This document shows positions 53,783 to 63,105 of a DNA stretch of 64,000 nt, piece after piece. The notes under the pieces are model-generated. The model ran no database searches and was not told where the DNA came from. It saw only the letters and a program-made list of their open reading frames with translations. Location of the stretch: contig CAVZUK010000002.1 of NCBI GenBank assembly GCA_963778465.1, forward strand, positions 806,001 to 870,000. The letters run 5' to 3'. The position numbers and the translations under genes are program-made. The DNA is from CAVZBW01 sp963778465. Its GTDB lineage: Bacteria > Actinomycetota > Acidimicrobiia > Acidimicrobiales > RAAP-2. Every line of letters begins with the position of its first letter. Positions within the stretch are counted from its first letter, which is position 1.

Positions 53783-55381
53783 ATGATCGTGGGCTCGTCC
53801 CTCACCGTCGAGATCGGCAATCGGGCGCTCTTGCGCGACGCCGCCTTCGTGGTCGGGGCCGGGGAGAAGGTGGGACTTGTGGGCCGGAACGGTACCGGTA
53901 AGTCCACCTTCATCTCGGTGGTCGTAGATGACCCCGGTCCGACGGTCCGGCACACCGGCAACGTCCGGGTCACCGGCTCCTTCGGGTACCTGCCACAGGT
54001 GCCGGTCCCCCAAGGCCTGGGGCTCGACCCGAGCGGGTACTCCCACGTGCTGTCGGCACGCGGTCTGGACGTGCTCGACGACGCCCTGAGCAAAGCGCGC
54101 ACCCAGATGGCCAAGGACCCGATTGCCGAGAACATCGAGCTGTTCTCCGATCTCGAGGAGCAGTTCCGGGAGAACGGCGGGTACGAGGCCGAGTTGGTGA
54201 TGGCCCGATTGGCCGACGGGCTCGGCCTACCCCAAGAGGTGCTGCTGGAGGACATCCAGACGTTGAGCGGCGGCCAGCGTCGACGGGTGGACCTCATCCG
54301 GGTGCTCTTCCAGGCCCCTGACATCATGATCCTGGACGAGCCGACCAATCACCTCGATCGTTCGGCCAAGATGTGGTTGATGGGTGAGTTGGAGCGTTTC
54401 GCCGGTTCTATCCTGGTCGTGTCGCACGACCTCAAGCTCCTCGATCACTCGATCGACAAGGTCCTTCACCTGGACGGTGGCCTCCTCCACGAGTTCAAGG
54501 GGACGTACTCGAGTTACCTGGTGCAGGTCGAGGCCGACCAGCTCCAGCGGGAGAAGGCGTCGGGCCTCGAGCAGCGCGAGATCAAGCGGCTCTCGACGCT
54601 GGCTGACTCCATGCGCGGCAGCACCAACCGTCGGGCCCGGATCGCCAAGTCGATCGACAAACGGGTGGAGCGGCTCGAGGGCTCCAAGACGGAGGTCAGG
54701 GCCCGCCACAAGAAAGCCACCTTCCGCCTCCCGACGCCTCGGCGCTCGGCCGACGTGCCGCTCCAGGTCAGCGATCTGGGCGTGACCTACGGGCGGGTGG
54801 TCGCCCTCAAGCGGGTGTCGTTCCATCTGGGCCGCGGCGACCGGCTGGTCGTGGTCGGGCGCAACGGGGCGGGGAAGTCAAGCCTCCTTCGGTGCCTAGC
54901 CGGAGAGCAGGAGCCGACGTCGGGTGGCTTCTCGCTCGGAGCGAACACGACGGTCGGATATTTCGCGCAAGAGCACGAACAGGTCCACCTCGGACGATCG
55001 GTGCTGGACAACATCAACGCCGACATCCTGACGACCGAGACGGAGCGGCGGGCGCTGTTGGGGTCGTTCGGGCTCAAAGGTGAGGCGGCCCACCAGATGC
55101 CCAAGAGCCTGTCGGGTGGCGAACGGGCCAAGCTCGGGCTGGCCATGCTGGCCGCCGGCCAATCGAACCTGCTGATCCTCGACGAGCCCACCAACAACCT
55201 GGACCAGGGCTCGATCGAGGCGGTCGGGGCCATGCTGAGTCGTTGGCCGGGGACGATCGTCGTCGTCAGCCACGACCGGTCGTTTGTCGGTGCCCTCGAT
55301 CCCACCCACTCGCTGCGCCTTCCCGACGAGGTGTTCGATCACTGGCGCGAGACCGATCTGGACGAGGTCGAGCTCAAGTGA
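53783..55381 (+). CDS. ABC-F family ATPase
   Basis: 532 residues with two ATP-binding modules and no membrane segment. Module 1: GLVGRNGTGKSTFISV, signature TLSGGQRRRVDL, Walker B DIMILDEPTNHLD. The interdomain linker is charged (QLQREKASGLEQREIKRLST). Module 2: VVGRNGAGKSSLLRCLAG, SLSGGERAKLGLAML and LLILDEPTNNLD. ABC-F proteins act on ribosomes; some protect from antibiotics, others are housekeeping (Uup/EttA type). ATG at 53783 has GGAG 8 bp upstream; a GTG two codons earlier is possible. Confidence 0.93.
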   Translation: MIVGSSLTVEIGNRALLRDAAFVVGAGEKVGLVGRNGTGKSTFISVVVDDPGPTVRHTGNVRVTGSFGYLPQVPVPQGLGLDPSGYSHVLSARGLDVLDDALSKARTQMAKDPIAENIELFSDLEEQFRENGGYEAELVMARLADGLGLPQEVLLEDIQTLSGGQRRRVDLIRVLFQAPDIMILDEPTNHLDRSAKMWLMGELERFAGSILVVSHDLKLLDHSIDKVLHLDGGLLHEFKGTYSSYLVQVEADQLQREKASGLEQREIKRLSTLADSMRGSTNRRARIAKSIDKRVERLEGSKTEVRARHKKATFRLPTPRRSADVPLQVSDLGVTYGRVVALKRVSFHLGRGDRLVVVGRNGAGKSSLLRCLAGEQEPTSGGFSLGANTTVGYFAQEHEQVHLGRSVLDNINADILTTETERRALLGSFGLKGEAAHQMPKSLSGGERAKLGLAMLAAGQSNLLILDEPTNNLDQGSIEAVGAMLSRWPGTIVVVSHDRSFVGALDPTHSLRLPDEVFDHWRETDLDEVELK

Positions 55382-55406
55382 GCGGTGCGGGGGCGGTGCG
55401 CCCGCT

Positions 55407-55598
55407 CTAGTCAGATCCGAGGTACGGCGCGTCGTAGGCGAAGACACCGCCGTCCGAACCGACCAGCCAGTAGCCGCCGGTGGCCTGGTCGGTCGCCATC
55501 CCGACCACCGGTGCGTTGAGGGACATCCCGCCGGCCCCGCCGTGGAATCCGGCATTACCGGGATCGGGCACGCCAAACGATATTCGACGATCTAGCAC
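55407..55598 (-). pseudogene. Fragment of a YWLVxSDGGVFxY repeat protein
   Basis: 63 codons: PGNAGFHGGAGGMSLNAPVV then GMATDQATGGYWLVGSDGGV and FAYDAPYLGSD before the stop. This is the last repeat of a surface/hydrolase-associated repeat family widespread in Acidimicrobiia-type actinobacteria. The upstream repeats are gone; an IS110 element begins 90 bp away. Confidence 0.7.
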
Positions 55599-55689
55599 GG
55601 CGCACGAGGAATTCGTCGCGGTGAGGACCCCGAGGAGGGCTTCACCGCAGATCGATCAGCTGCTCCTGCGACCACGAGTGGCCCGGTTC

Positions 55690-55911
55690 GTATGCTGTCC
55701 GACAGTGTCATGCTCTCCGAGTTCGGGGGGCGTGGCTCATATTCTGTCTGCCCGCTTCGGTGTGGCTTCCCTGGCTTGTGCCCGCCCCCTGGACGCGCCG
55801 GACCGGCCGGCGTGGCTTGATAGAAGCCTGGCGATGTAAGACGCCTCGACTGTGGTGTGCCCACCGACCGGTCCGTGACCCACTCGCTGGTGAAACGAGG
55901 GAGTACGGACC
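55690..55911 (+). ncRNA. Candidate IS110 bridge-RNA region (left end)
   Basis: IS110 elements encode a structured bridge RNA in the non-coding end next to the transposase gene. This about 220-bp leader is non-coding and is conserved between the two copies. It contains two related TATTCTGTC(C/T)G-type motifs (in copy 1; the first is TATGCTGTCCG in this copy). The RNA itself is inferred from the family, not demonstrated. Confidence 0.35.
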
Positions 55912-56958
55912 ATGGTGATGGTTGGGATCGACGCGCACAAGCGCACGCACACGGCGGTGGCCGCGGACGAGGTGGGGCGAGAGCTCGGGAGGGTGACCGT
56001 GCCGGCGACCTCGGAGGGTGCCTTGGAGCTGGTGACCTGGGTGGCTCGCTTCAGGGCATCGCATCGCTTCGCGGTGGAGGACTGTCGGCATTTGTCGCGC
56101 CGGCTCGAGGCGGATCTGCTCATGGCTGGCGAGATGGTCATCCGGGTGCCTCCGAAGCTGATGGCCGGAGCTCGAGACTCGGCTCGCACCTACGGCAAGT
56201 CGGATCCCATCGATGCCCTGGCGGTAGCCCGGGCGGCGCTGCGCCATCCAAACCTGCCCATGGCTCGTCTCGATGGTCCGAGTCGGGAGATCCGCCTGCT
56301 GGTCGACCACCGAGAAGACCTGGTGAACGAGCGAACCCGCGTCATCAGCCGGCTGCGCTGGCATCTCCACGAGCTCGATCCCGACCTTGATGTCCCGCCT
56401 CGGAGCTTGGATCGCTACGTGGTCTTGGACCGCGTGGCGGTGGCTCTCGGTTCACGTTGCGGCCTGCTCGTCGAGCTCGCCCTGGAGCTGGTGGCCCGGA
56501 TCCGTCAACTGAGCGGGCGGATCAGAGATCTTCTCCGCGAGATCACCGGACGGATCAAGGAACTGACGCCAACCCTTCTCACGGTGCCGGGCTGTGGGCC
56601 CCTCGGTGCGGCCAAGATCGTGGGGGAGACCGCCGATGTCCGCCGCTTCTCCTCCAAGCACGCCTTCGCGGCGCACAACGGCACCGCTCCCTTGCCGGTG
56701 TGGTCGGGGAATCGGGAGCGTCACCGTCTCAGTCGGATGGGGAACCGCCAGTTGAACGTCGTCATCCACCGCATCGCCATCACCCAGATGCGCATGGATC
56801 CCCAAGCTCAGGCGTTCCTCGCCCGACGGCGGGCCAACGGCAACACGAAGACCCAGGCCCTCCGAGCGTTGAAGCGTCAGCTTTCCAACGTCGTCTACCG
56901 AGCTCTCCTCGCAGACGCTGAACCTGCCGCCGCGAACGACATGGGGGCCGCTGCTTGA
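55912..56958 (+). CDS. IS110-family transposase (copy 2, intact)
   Basis: 348 residues. VGIDAHKRTHTAVAADEVGR with the first Asp, FAVEDCRHLSRRLEADL with Glu, and YGKSDPIDALAVARAALRHP with two Asp complete the DEDD set. The C-terminal Transposase_20 domain reads VPGCGPLGAAKIVGETADVR, followed by the catalytic-Ser region. Full length. Confidence 0.94.
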   Translation: MVMVGIDAHKRTHTAVAADEVGRELGRVTVPATSEGALELVTWVARFRASHRFAVEDCRHLSRRLEADLLMAGEMVIRVPPKLMAGARDSARTYGKSDPIDALAVARAALRHPNLPMARLDGPSREIRLLVDHREDLVNERTRVISRLRWHLHELDPDLDVPPRSLDRYVVLDRVAVALGSRCGLLVELALELVARIRQLSGRIRDLLREITGRIKELTPTLLTVPGCGPLGAAKIVGETADVRRFSSKHAFAAHNGTAPLPVWSGNRERHRLSRMGNRQLNVVIHRIAITQMRMDPQAQAFLARRRANGNTKTQALRALKRQLSNVVYRALLADAEPAAANDMGAAA

Positions 56959-56984
56959 CATAGAAGCAAGCCAGGGTCCACCAA

Positions 56985-58468
56985 AGCGGACGGTGCGCGA
57001 ACCGCCTCCCTCTCCTGGTCGGGGACCGGAATCTTGAACACGGGATGGATCGTGTGCCGACCCTCGGCGCGCACCTCGTGGATGAGCCGTTGCAGGACTT
57101 GCTTTGCGAAGGGTCTGGGTCCGTCAGTGAGCACCGATCGGATCGCTTCGAGCATCGTCTGTAGCTCCGCCTGCGTCGGCAAGTTGACTGACGTGACCTC
57201 GAGGAGTTCGGACACTTCGTTCTTACGGCGCTCGAGCGCGGTCATGCGGCCCTGAATCGCCTGGAGGCGCTGTCCGCACACGTCGGGGGACAAGTCACCG
57301 GCCTCGAAGGCGTCGAGATAGCGCTCCGCGGTCTGTTTGGCCTTCTGCAGCTCGCAATCGATGGTGGCGAGCTCGTCTTGGTGCCGGCGGCGATTGGACG
57401 ACTTCGACCCCGAGGCTCGTCGAGCGGCCTCCAGGAGGTCCTCCGGGTTCGCATGCAGGGCGAGGAGTTGATCGAGCACGGCGCGCTCGAGTGCTTCGGC
57501 GGGCAGGCGATCGGCCGAGCAGCTGGCCGTGCCATAGCGCTGGCGGTTGCCGTAGGTGTAGTAGGCGTAGGTCGATGATCGTCCCGTGGCCAAGGTGCCG
57601 GTGAAGCGTTGCCCACAGCGATCACAGACCACGAGTCCGCTCAAGAGGTAGTCCGAGCCGTTGGCCGCCGTGATCCGGGTCGCTGTGCTCGCTCACCGAG
57701 CAGCTGCTGTGCCGCGGCGAAGACTTCGGCGTCCACGATGGCTTCGTGCTTGCCCTCGAACCAGTCGCCGCGGAAATGGACCTCGCCTCGGTAGACCCGA
57801 CAGCGCAGGACATCCAAGATCATTTTGTAGGAGAAGCGACGGTTCCGCTGGCGGTGACCGGCCTCGTTCAGCTCCGCTGCGATGGCGTGCGATCCCAGGC
57901 GACCTCTCGTGTAGCGCTCGAAGATCTGCCGGACGAGTCGAGCTTCGCTTTCCACCGCTTGGAGCAGCCCCTCGCCCTTCACCACGCGGTAGCCGAAGGG
58001 TGGTGAGCCACCACACCACAGGCCCGAGGGAGCCTTGCGGCCCATGCCGGCGATCACGCGGTCGATGATGGTGGCCCGCTCGAACTCGGCGAAGACCCCG
58101 AGCATCTGCACCATCATCTGTCCGGCCGCCGTCGAGGTCTCGAAGGGTTCGGTGGCCGAGCGGAAGGCCACGTTTACCTGGTCCAGCTGCTCGATGATCT
58201 GGGCCAGTTGCTGGACGCTGCGAGAGACCCGATCCACCCGGTAGACCAAGAGCAGGTCGAACCGTCCGGCTTGGGCCTCGCCCAGGGCTCGACGCAATCC
58301 CGGACGGTCCAAGGTGGCCCCCGAGCGCTGGTCGGAGAAGCTCGCTACGAGCTTCCAGTCCTCCTGGCTCTTCACGTACGACTCGAGCCGCTGCGCCTGG
58401 GCGTCGAGGGAGTAGGGCTGCTGGACCTCGTCGGTCGAAATCCGGGTGTAGGTGGCCACACGCATCAT
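56985..58468 (-). CDS. Large serine recombinase, frameshifted, C-terminus cut by IS110
   Basis: Catalytic N-terminal domain: VATYTRISTDEVQQPYSLDA, DQRSGATLDRPGLRRALGEA, VYRVDRVSRSVQQLAQIIEQ, with the nucleophile Ser in YTRIS. Recombinase domain: GSPPFGYRVVKGEG. One missing base near 57675 breaks the frame; the zinc ribbon GLVVCDRCGQRFTGTL with CSADRLPAEAL follows, then a coiled coil (CELQKAKQTAERYLDAFEAG). Homology ends at about 57000 where the IS110 right end lies. Phage-type integrase or transposon resolvase; no phage genes nearby. Confidence 0.86.
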
Positions 58469-58478
58469 GGGGATCCTC

Positions 58479-58580
58479 TCAGTCCTCCTCCCGAGGATTC
58501 TCAGCACGCTCACCGGCCCACGACGCGGCCAGCAGGTCGGCCAGAGCGTCGATGGCGGCCTCACGTTCCTCTGCGCTCAT
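58479..58580 (-). CDS. Small protein upstream of the serine recombinase
   Basis: 33 residues: MSAEEREAAIDALADLLAAS then WAGERAENPREED. Its stop lies 10 bp before the recombinase start. Short acidic helical proteins of this type often precede large serine recombinases in actinobacteria, as I recall; possible recombination directionality role is speculative. Confidence 0.5.
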   Translation of the reverse strand: MSAEEREAAIDALADLLAASWAGERAENPREED

Positions 58581-58778
58581 CGCGATAACACGGGGCTGCG
58601 ACAAAGTGGCTCCACGCGTTGGAGTGGGGAGAACGGGTTCTAATCCTTGGCAGCACCCCTGAGTCAGCGATGTGTTGCCGCTCGCGAAAGCGAGCACCAG
58701 ACGCTATGTGAGTCGGAAAGTGCCTCACCTACCCGGCTTAGTGGGACAGGGGTTACCCAGGATCGACCATCTCGCCAC

Positions 58779-59293
58779 TCAGGCTCGGGTCTTGCGACCG
58801 TCAAGCAACTGCCTTGTCGCATCTGCATGGCCCGCATGGTGAGCGGTCTCCTCAATGAGGTGGAGCAGCACCCAACGCAGATCGATTGGCTCAGGCAAGT
58901 TCAGCAGGACGTGAGCAGGCTGGCCGCTCCCCTCAACGCCAACACAGGGGTCCCGCAGGTTTGGAGCCGAGCGCACAACTTCCTCCGTGCGTTTTTCTCT
59001 CCCCCAATATGCCGTGACCACATCGCCCAATCGGACGGGGCTTTCCACCAGGAACTCGTCTTCACGCGGGGAAACGGTGCCCGCAGATAGCGCCCCTCGA
59101 TCCACCTCCATTCGACATGGGTGAGGTGGTTGATGATGCCCACGATCGAGAGCAGCCTTCCCTCCGGGGTCCATCTGGCCTCGTCGTCAGTGAGATTTTC
59201 GGCGGTAGCGACCACCTCGTGCCGTTGCCGGTGAAGAAATCGGAGCAACAACTCTCGCACGTCATCTGTTGGCACAACCGTGGAGAGCTCCAT
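58779..59293 (-). CDS. DinB-fold (DUF664) protein, single-base frameshift
   Basis: About 171 residues if one missing base near 59072 is restored. LLLRFLHRQRHEVVATAENL, LLSIVGIINHLTHVEWRWIE with metal-type His, then after the break VTAYWGREKRTEEVVRSAPN and VLLHLIEETAHHAGHADATR with the terminal His cluster. Start ATG at 59293. Close in type to the 37045 gene. Confidence 0.8.
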
Positions 59294-59452
59294 GCCAGAA
59301 ACGATGCCCCAGTGCGAGAATCTGGGCTATGGCAAACGGGGACCGGGTATCCCGAAAGTGCCGAACGGCGGCACCCAGTCCCGGCGTTCGGGGGCAGCCC
59401 CGTAAGGATTCGACCCTTGCGGCGCGGTCGAGATGCGACGTACCGTCGAGAA

Positions 59453-60001
59453 ATGACTGACGTCCAAGACAGGTACCGGGTGGTGTCGAGCAGCTTCGGC
59501 GCCGCGGTTAAGTCGGTGGCCCCTGACCAGTGGGGGGCTCAATCCCCCTGCGAGCAGTGGACAGCACGCGATCTGCTGGCGCACGTTGTCGAGAATCATC
59601 GGGGCGTGATCGCCAGTGTCAGGGGTGGGGAGTCGAAACCCCTGGGTGCTGACGAGGACCCGAAGCAGGCGTGGGAGAACGCCTCTCGTGCGATCGGCGA
59701 GATCACCGGAGATCCGGAGGCGGCGGCCAAGGAGATGGACGGGCCGACGGGCAAGATGCCTGCGGGTCAGATCATCGGCCAATTCGTGACCATGGACGTG
59801 CTCGTCCACACCTGGGACCTGGCACGAACGACCGGTGCGGACGAGCGCCTCGACGAGGACTCTGTCCGCAGCGCCTACGAGGCTCTCAAACCGATGGACG
59901 CCATGATCCGCTTGCCGAACGTCTTCGGGCCCAAGTTGGAACCACCCAAGGGTGCGGACCTGCAGACCGAGTTCCTTTACTTTCTGGGCCGGCGGGCGTA
60001 A
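59453..60001 (+). CDS. TIGR03086 / mycothiol-dependent maleylpyruvate isomerase-like protein
   Basis: 182 residues, intact. YRVVSSSFGAAVKSVAPDQW, then PCEQWTARDLLAHVVENHRG, the hallmark helix, and FVTMDVLVHTWDLARTTGAD with the second His region. The end ADLQTEFLYFLGRRA is typical. ATG at 59453; upstream frame has no family similarity. Probably a mycothiol-related metal-binding enzyme. Convergent with a SnoaL-like gene. Confidence 0.88.
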   Translation: MTDVQDRYRVVSSSFGAAVKSVAPDQWGAQSPCEQWTARDLLAHVVENHRGVIASVRGGESKPLGADEDPKQAWENASRAIGEITGDPEAAAKEMDGPTGKMPAGQIIGQFVTMDVLVHTWDLARTTGADERLDEDSVRSAYEALKPMDAMIRLPNVFGPKLEPPKGADLQTEFLYFLGRRA

Positions 60002-60002
60002 G

Positions 60003-60412
60003 TAGGGCAAAGGGCTCGAGTGCCAGCGACCGCCGCACCGCGATCGGCGTACACAACCATGCGACGAACGAGGTTGCTCGCGAACGTGTAGCGGTGAAAA
60101 ACTCGATGTTTGGTGCTGCCAGGGGCTTACCTTGGAGATCGAGGATGCGTTGCTCGACAACGGCCACGAGATCATCCCCAGTCCCAAATGAAGGCGGTCG
60201 GCATGACTCGAGAATCCAACAAGAGCGAACTGACGCTCCCAGTAGCGACGGCACCGCCACCCTACGGGGAGCACCTCAGCATTGGCGACATCGCGCCAGT
60301 CGACGTCCTCGGTCATTATCGCGATCAAAGCTTCGATCTGCCGGGTCGCTGAAAGGCCGTGGGCGCGCTCGAAAAGGGCCACCCGCTCGCTGACATCCAC
60401 AGAAACGACCAT
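60003..60412 (-). pseudogene. SnoaL-like (NTF2 fold) protein, frameshifted
   Basis: From ATG 60412: VSERVALFERAHGLSATRQI and EALIAIMTEDVDWRDVANAE, then in other frames VVEQRILDLQGKPLAAPNIE and VFHRYTFASNLVRRMVVYAD, the order of SnoaL/ketosteroid isomerase-like proteins. At least two single-base indels (near 60270 and 60090). The 3' end is unclear and meets the convergent gene's stop. Confidence 0.6.
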
Positions 60413-60548
60413 AGGTCGACGATCCAAACCGATCTGAGATGGTGGCTTCGGCCCGGTGGACGGGGACACCCTCAGCACGGATGACGGACGCTCGGCATGG
60501 GACAGCTGCCGCTCCCCAGACCCGTCGATATGCGCTATTACGTGAGGC

Positions 60549-61088
60549 GTGGCGAGCCCGTTTGTGCAGAGCATGGCCAGCAACTTCGAGGAAGCGCTGC
60601 GGCTGATGGAGGCGGCACTGACGGATTGTCCCGACGACCTGTGGGAGAAGGATCTGTGGCCGGACGAGGCGCCCATGGGACCGACGCCGCACGGGGGATT
60701 GCACGGCTCAGCCCCCTGGTTCCTGGCATACCACGCGCTGCTGACCCTCGACTACGACCTCACCGCCGAGTTCGGGCCGTGGAAACCGCCACAACCCTTT
60801 GACGAGAACACCTACGCCTTTCCCAACCGTATGTTCACCAAGGGCGAGCTCCTCGGTTACATCGATTACTGCCGCGGGAGGGTGCGCCGAACGCTTGACA
60901 CGCTCACCGAGGACGCGGCGGCCCGGCCACTCCCTGGCGGCCATCGATACCACGGCATGCTGTACGGAGTGATTGTCGGCAGCATGCCGCTGCACGTCCT
61001 TGAGCACGCCTCCCAGATCCGCCAGTTCCTCACTGCCGCCGGAGTCAAAGTGCGACGCATGCCCGGCGATCGTGGGTACGCGGGATGA
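60549..61088 (+). CDS. DinB-fold protein
   Basis: 179 residues from GTG (or 171 from the ATG at 60573). FEEALRLMEAALTDCPDDLW, GSAPWFLAYHALLTLDYDLT with a metal-type His, and MPLHVLEHASQIRQFLTAAG with the second His pair. Intact. The fifth DinB-type gene in the window. Confidence 0.82.
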   Translation: MASPFVQSMASNFEEALRLMEAALTDCPDDLWEKDLWPDEAPMGPTPHGGLHGSAPWFLAYHALLTLDYDLTAEFGPWKPPQPFDENTYAFPNRMFTKGELLGYIDYCRGRVRRTLDTLTEDAAARPLPGGHRYHGMLYGVIVGSMPLHVLEHASQIRQFLTAAGVKVRRMPGDRGYAG

Positions 61089-61169
61089 CCCATGACGATG
61101 AATGCGGCGCGTGCACTCGACGCCGGAGAGAGCTATCCCCATGGTGCCGAACGGTGTCGGAAACGTCCG

Positions 61170-61458
61170 CCTGTAATCCGCCCGTGACAAAGGCCACGAC
61201 GACGTGGGCGGCGTGGCGGTCGAAGTTTCTGGCGGCGCCGGTCGTAGACCGTGGTGGTACGAGGATCCGCATGGCGGGCGGCGATCTGCACGTCGCGAAG
61301 TGGGACACCTGCGTCGAGGGCGGCCATGACGAACGCGGCTCGCAGCATGTGCGGGTGGACCAGCCCGAGCCCGGCTCGCTTGCAGATGCTGTTCTCGACC
61401 GAAGCCAGACGGCCGCAATCGGACCAGCTTCATCGACACGAGCGCGCCTGATTATCAC
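61170..61458 (-). pseudogene. Chimeric remnant: GNAT N-terminus joined to tyrosine integrase C-terminus
   Basis: From 61458 the minus strand reads MIIRRARVDEAGPIAAVWLR, the first strand and helix of a GNAT acetyltransferase. Within 30 codons it changes to HMLRAAFVMAALDAGVPLRD and VQIAARHADPRTTTVYDRRR, which is the C-terminal part of a tyrosine recombinase with the HxxR, the H and the catalytic Tyr. Several indels are present. Neither gene can be functional. Confidence 0.65.
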
Positions 61459-61566
61459 TGACGATCATCCTGTCGCAATCTCCGACTGCGTCCTCCCCTG
61501 CCCCGAAGTGCCGAAGTGCCCCCACCGTCCCGGCGGTCGGGGGCAGCTCCCCGCTACGGTAGCGGG

Positions 61567-62154
61567 GTGGCATTTCAACGGGTTGGAAGTATCGACGATC
61601 CGATTTGGAAAGCTCCGCCTCCGGAAGCGTCTCGCCGGGCTCCTCGACGTCGATGGGTCTGGGTGGTGGTCGCCCTGGGGGCGGCGTTGATCGTCGCTCT
61701 GGACTCTTGGCTCATCTGGCCCTCCGCTGGAGCGAGCACGACCGGAGACCCCGGGGGCAAGATCGTGAACCAACTTGCGCCAGTGGTGTCAGCGGTGCCG
61801 GGTTACGGAACGGGAGCCGTGCCGTGGGTCCGCGAACTCCCGCAAGACATCGGTGCCCCTTACGCCATGAAGATCGAGCCCCGGCAGGACAGCTGTGACG
61901 GCATGGCTGGTACTCAGGGATGGGACCAGGTCGCTGTCCAGGCGGGCTTCCAATGGTCAGAAGGACAGCCTGCCCTGCTCAACTACATGAACCCTCGACT
62001 GACCAATCTAGGATGGTCCGGCGGGAGTAAGCGCTGGACGAAGACGTTGCGCAATGGAACGGGGGCCGTCCTCATGGTCAGCAACGAGGGCGGGAGCCAT
62101 TGGGGGTTGGTGGCCACGGCGAGTCCCGTCGGCAAGGCTGTGAGCGGGTGCTGA
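61567..62154 (+). CDS. Membrane-anchored extracytoplasmic protein, unknown
   Basis: 195 residues from GTG. A Pro/Arg-rich cytoplasmic start (PPPEASRRAPRRRW) is followed by one membrane segment, VWVVVALGAALIVALDSWLI, and an outside domain of about 140 residues: MKIEPRQDSCDGMAGTQGWD, VAVQAGFQWSEGQPALLNYM, AVLMVSNEGGSHWGLVATAS, with two Cys. No family recognised; the pattern suggests a small beta-rich binding domain. Confidence 0.65.
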   Translation: MAFQRVGSIDDPIWKAPPPEASRRAPRRRWVWVVVALGAALIVALDSWLIWPSAGASTTGDPGGKIVNQLAPVVSAVPGYGTGAVPWVRELPQDIGAPYAMKIEPRQDSCDGMAGTQGWDQVAVQAGFQWSEGQPALLNYMNPRLTNLGWSGGSKRWTKTLRNGTGAVLMVSNEGGSHWGLVATASPVGKAVSGC

Positions 62155-62463
62155 TCCCCCAGCGTTCCACGTGTGTCCACTGATCCTGCTGTAGTGATGA
62201 AGCACCGGCGTGGCGGTGGGTGCCCTCGAAGTGCCGTTACACGGCATGCAACTGTCGCGAGCGCCGGCCGGTCCCCGGTCCCCGCCCAGGCTCCGGATAG
62301 CCAGACCCCTCCCTACGTACGCTCCCCACTTCAACGCGAAGACCCATCAAATTCACGGGGACCCGGTCAATTTGCCTGAGCATTTGGGGGACAGTGTTGT
62401 CGGTGAGCGATAGCAGAAGATTGAAGCCTCCGCTGCTCATACAGCGCCATACCGGAGCGTGCA
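62155..62463. other. Region without a recognisable gene
   Basis: 309 bases, no supported gene. Presumably holds the promoter of the following SRPBCC gene. Confidence 0.4.
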
Positions 62464-62952
62464 ATGATTGCAGCCGTGGCTGAACGGTTGGAGGTCCAAC
62501 GGGCAATTGCGGCAGACCCAGCGGCGATCTTTGGGATGCTGACCAATCCACACGGGCATGTCGCCATCGACAGTTCGGGCATGCTGATGGATGCCACGGG
62601 TGATCCGGTCGCATCTGTCGGCGACTCCTTCGTGGTGCACATGGACCGCGAGGCGCTCAATGATCACCCGCTGGGCCTGTACGACGTCACCGTCAGGATC
62701 GTGACATTAGAGCCGGACCGCGAGATCGCGTGGAAGATCGAAGGTCAGCTCAACCTTGGCCATGTTTACGGTTACAAGCTGGAGCCGATTGACGAGGGGA
62801 CGCTTGTCACCTCGTACTACGACTGGTCATCTGTCGACCAGAGCTGGAAAGACGCGGCTATTTTCCCGGTCATTCCTGAGGGCGCGCTCCGCGCCACGCT
62901 TGGCATCCTTGCGCGCACCGTGGCACCGGGCCGCGCTCGGCCCTTGGCCTGA
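62464..62952 (+). CDS. SRPBCC / polyketide cyclase-like protein
   Basis: 162 residues. VAERLEVQRAIAADPAAIFG, MLTNPHGHVAIDSSG, then VTVRIVTLEPDREIAWKIEG and GTLVTSYYDWSSVDQSWKDA are the strands and terminal helix of the START-like fold. ATG at 62464; a second Met-free alternative is unlikely. Monocistronic. Ligand unknown. Confidence 0.85.
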   Translation: MIAAVAERLEVQRAIAADPAAIFGMLTNPHGHVAIDSSGMLMDATGDPVASVGDSFVVHMDREALNDHPLGLYDVTVRIVTLEPDREIAWKIEGQLNLGHVYGYKLEPIDEGTLVTSYYDWSSVDQSWKDAAIFPVIPEGALRATLGILARTVAPGRARPLA

Positions 62953-63105
62953 CCGGTCGCCATTTCCGGTCTGGCGACACCTTTCCTCACTCGGGCCCCC
63001 GGCACTTCCTACTCGCGTGCTCGCTTGAACCCGCGTGCAGTCCTAGCGACCTGGCGTAACGGGGCACCCCTGCACCCCGTTCGGCAACGGCACGTGGTGG
63101 CAGGG

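Larger units (their letters stand above)
55684..56975 (+). mobile_element. IS110-family element, copy 2
   Basis: Near-identical to 35653-36958. Left limit GGTTCGTAT, right limit TAGAAGCAAGC. The transposase frame is intact, so this copy may be mobile. It lies between the YWLV repeat fragment and the 3' end of a serine recombinase gene, which it appears to truncate. Confidence 0.88.
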
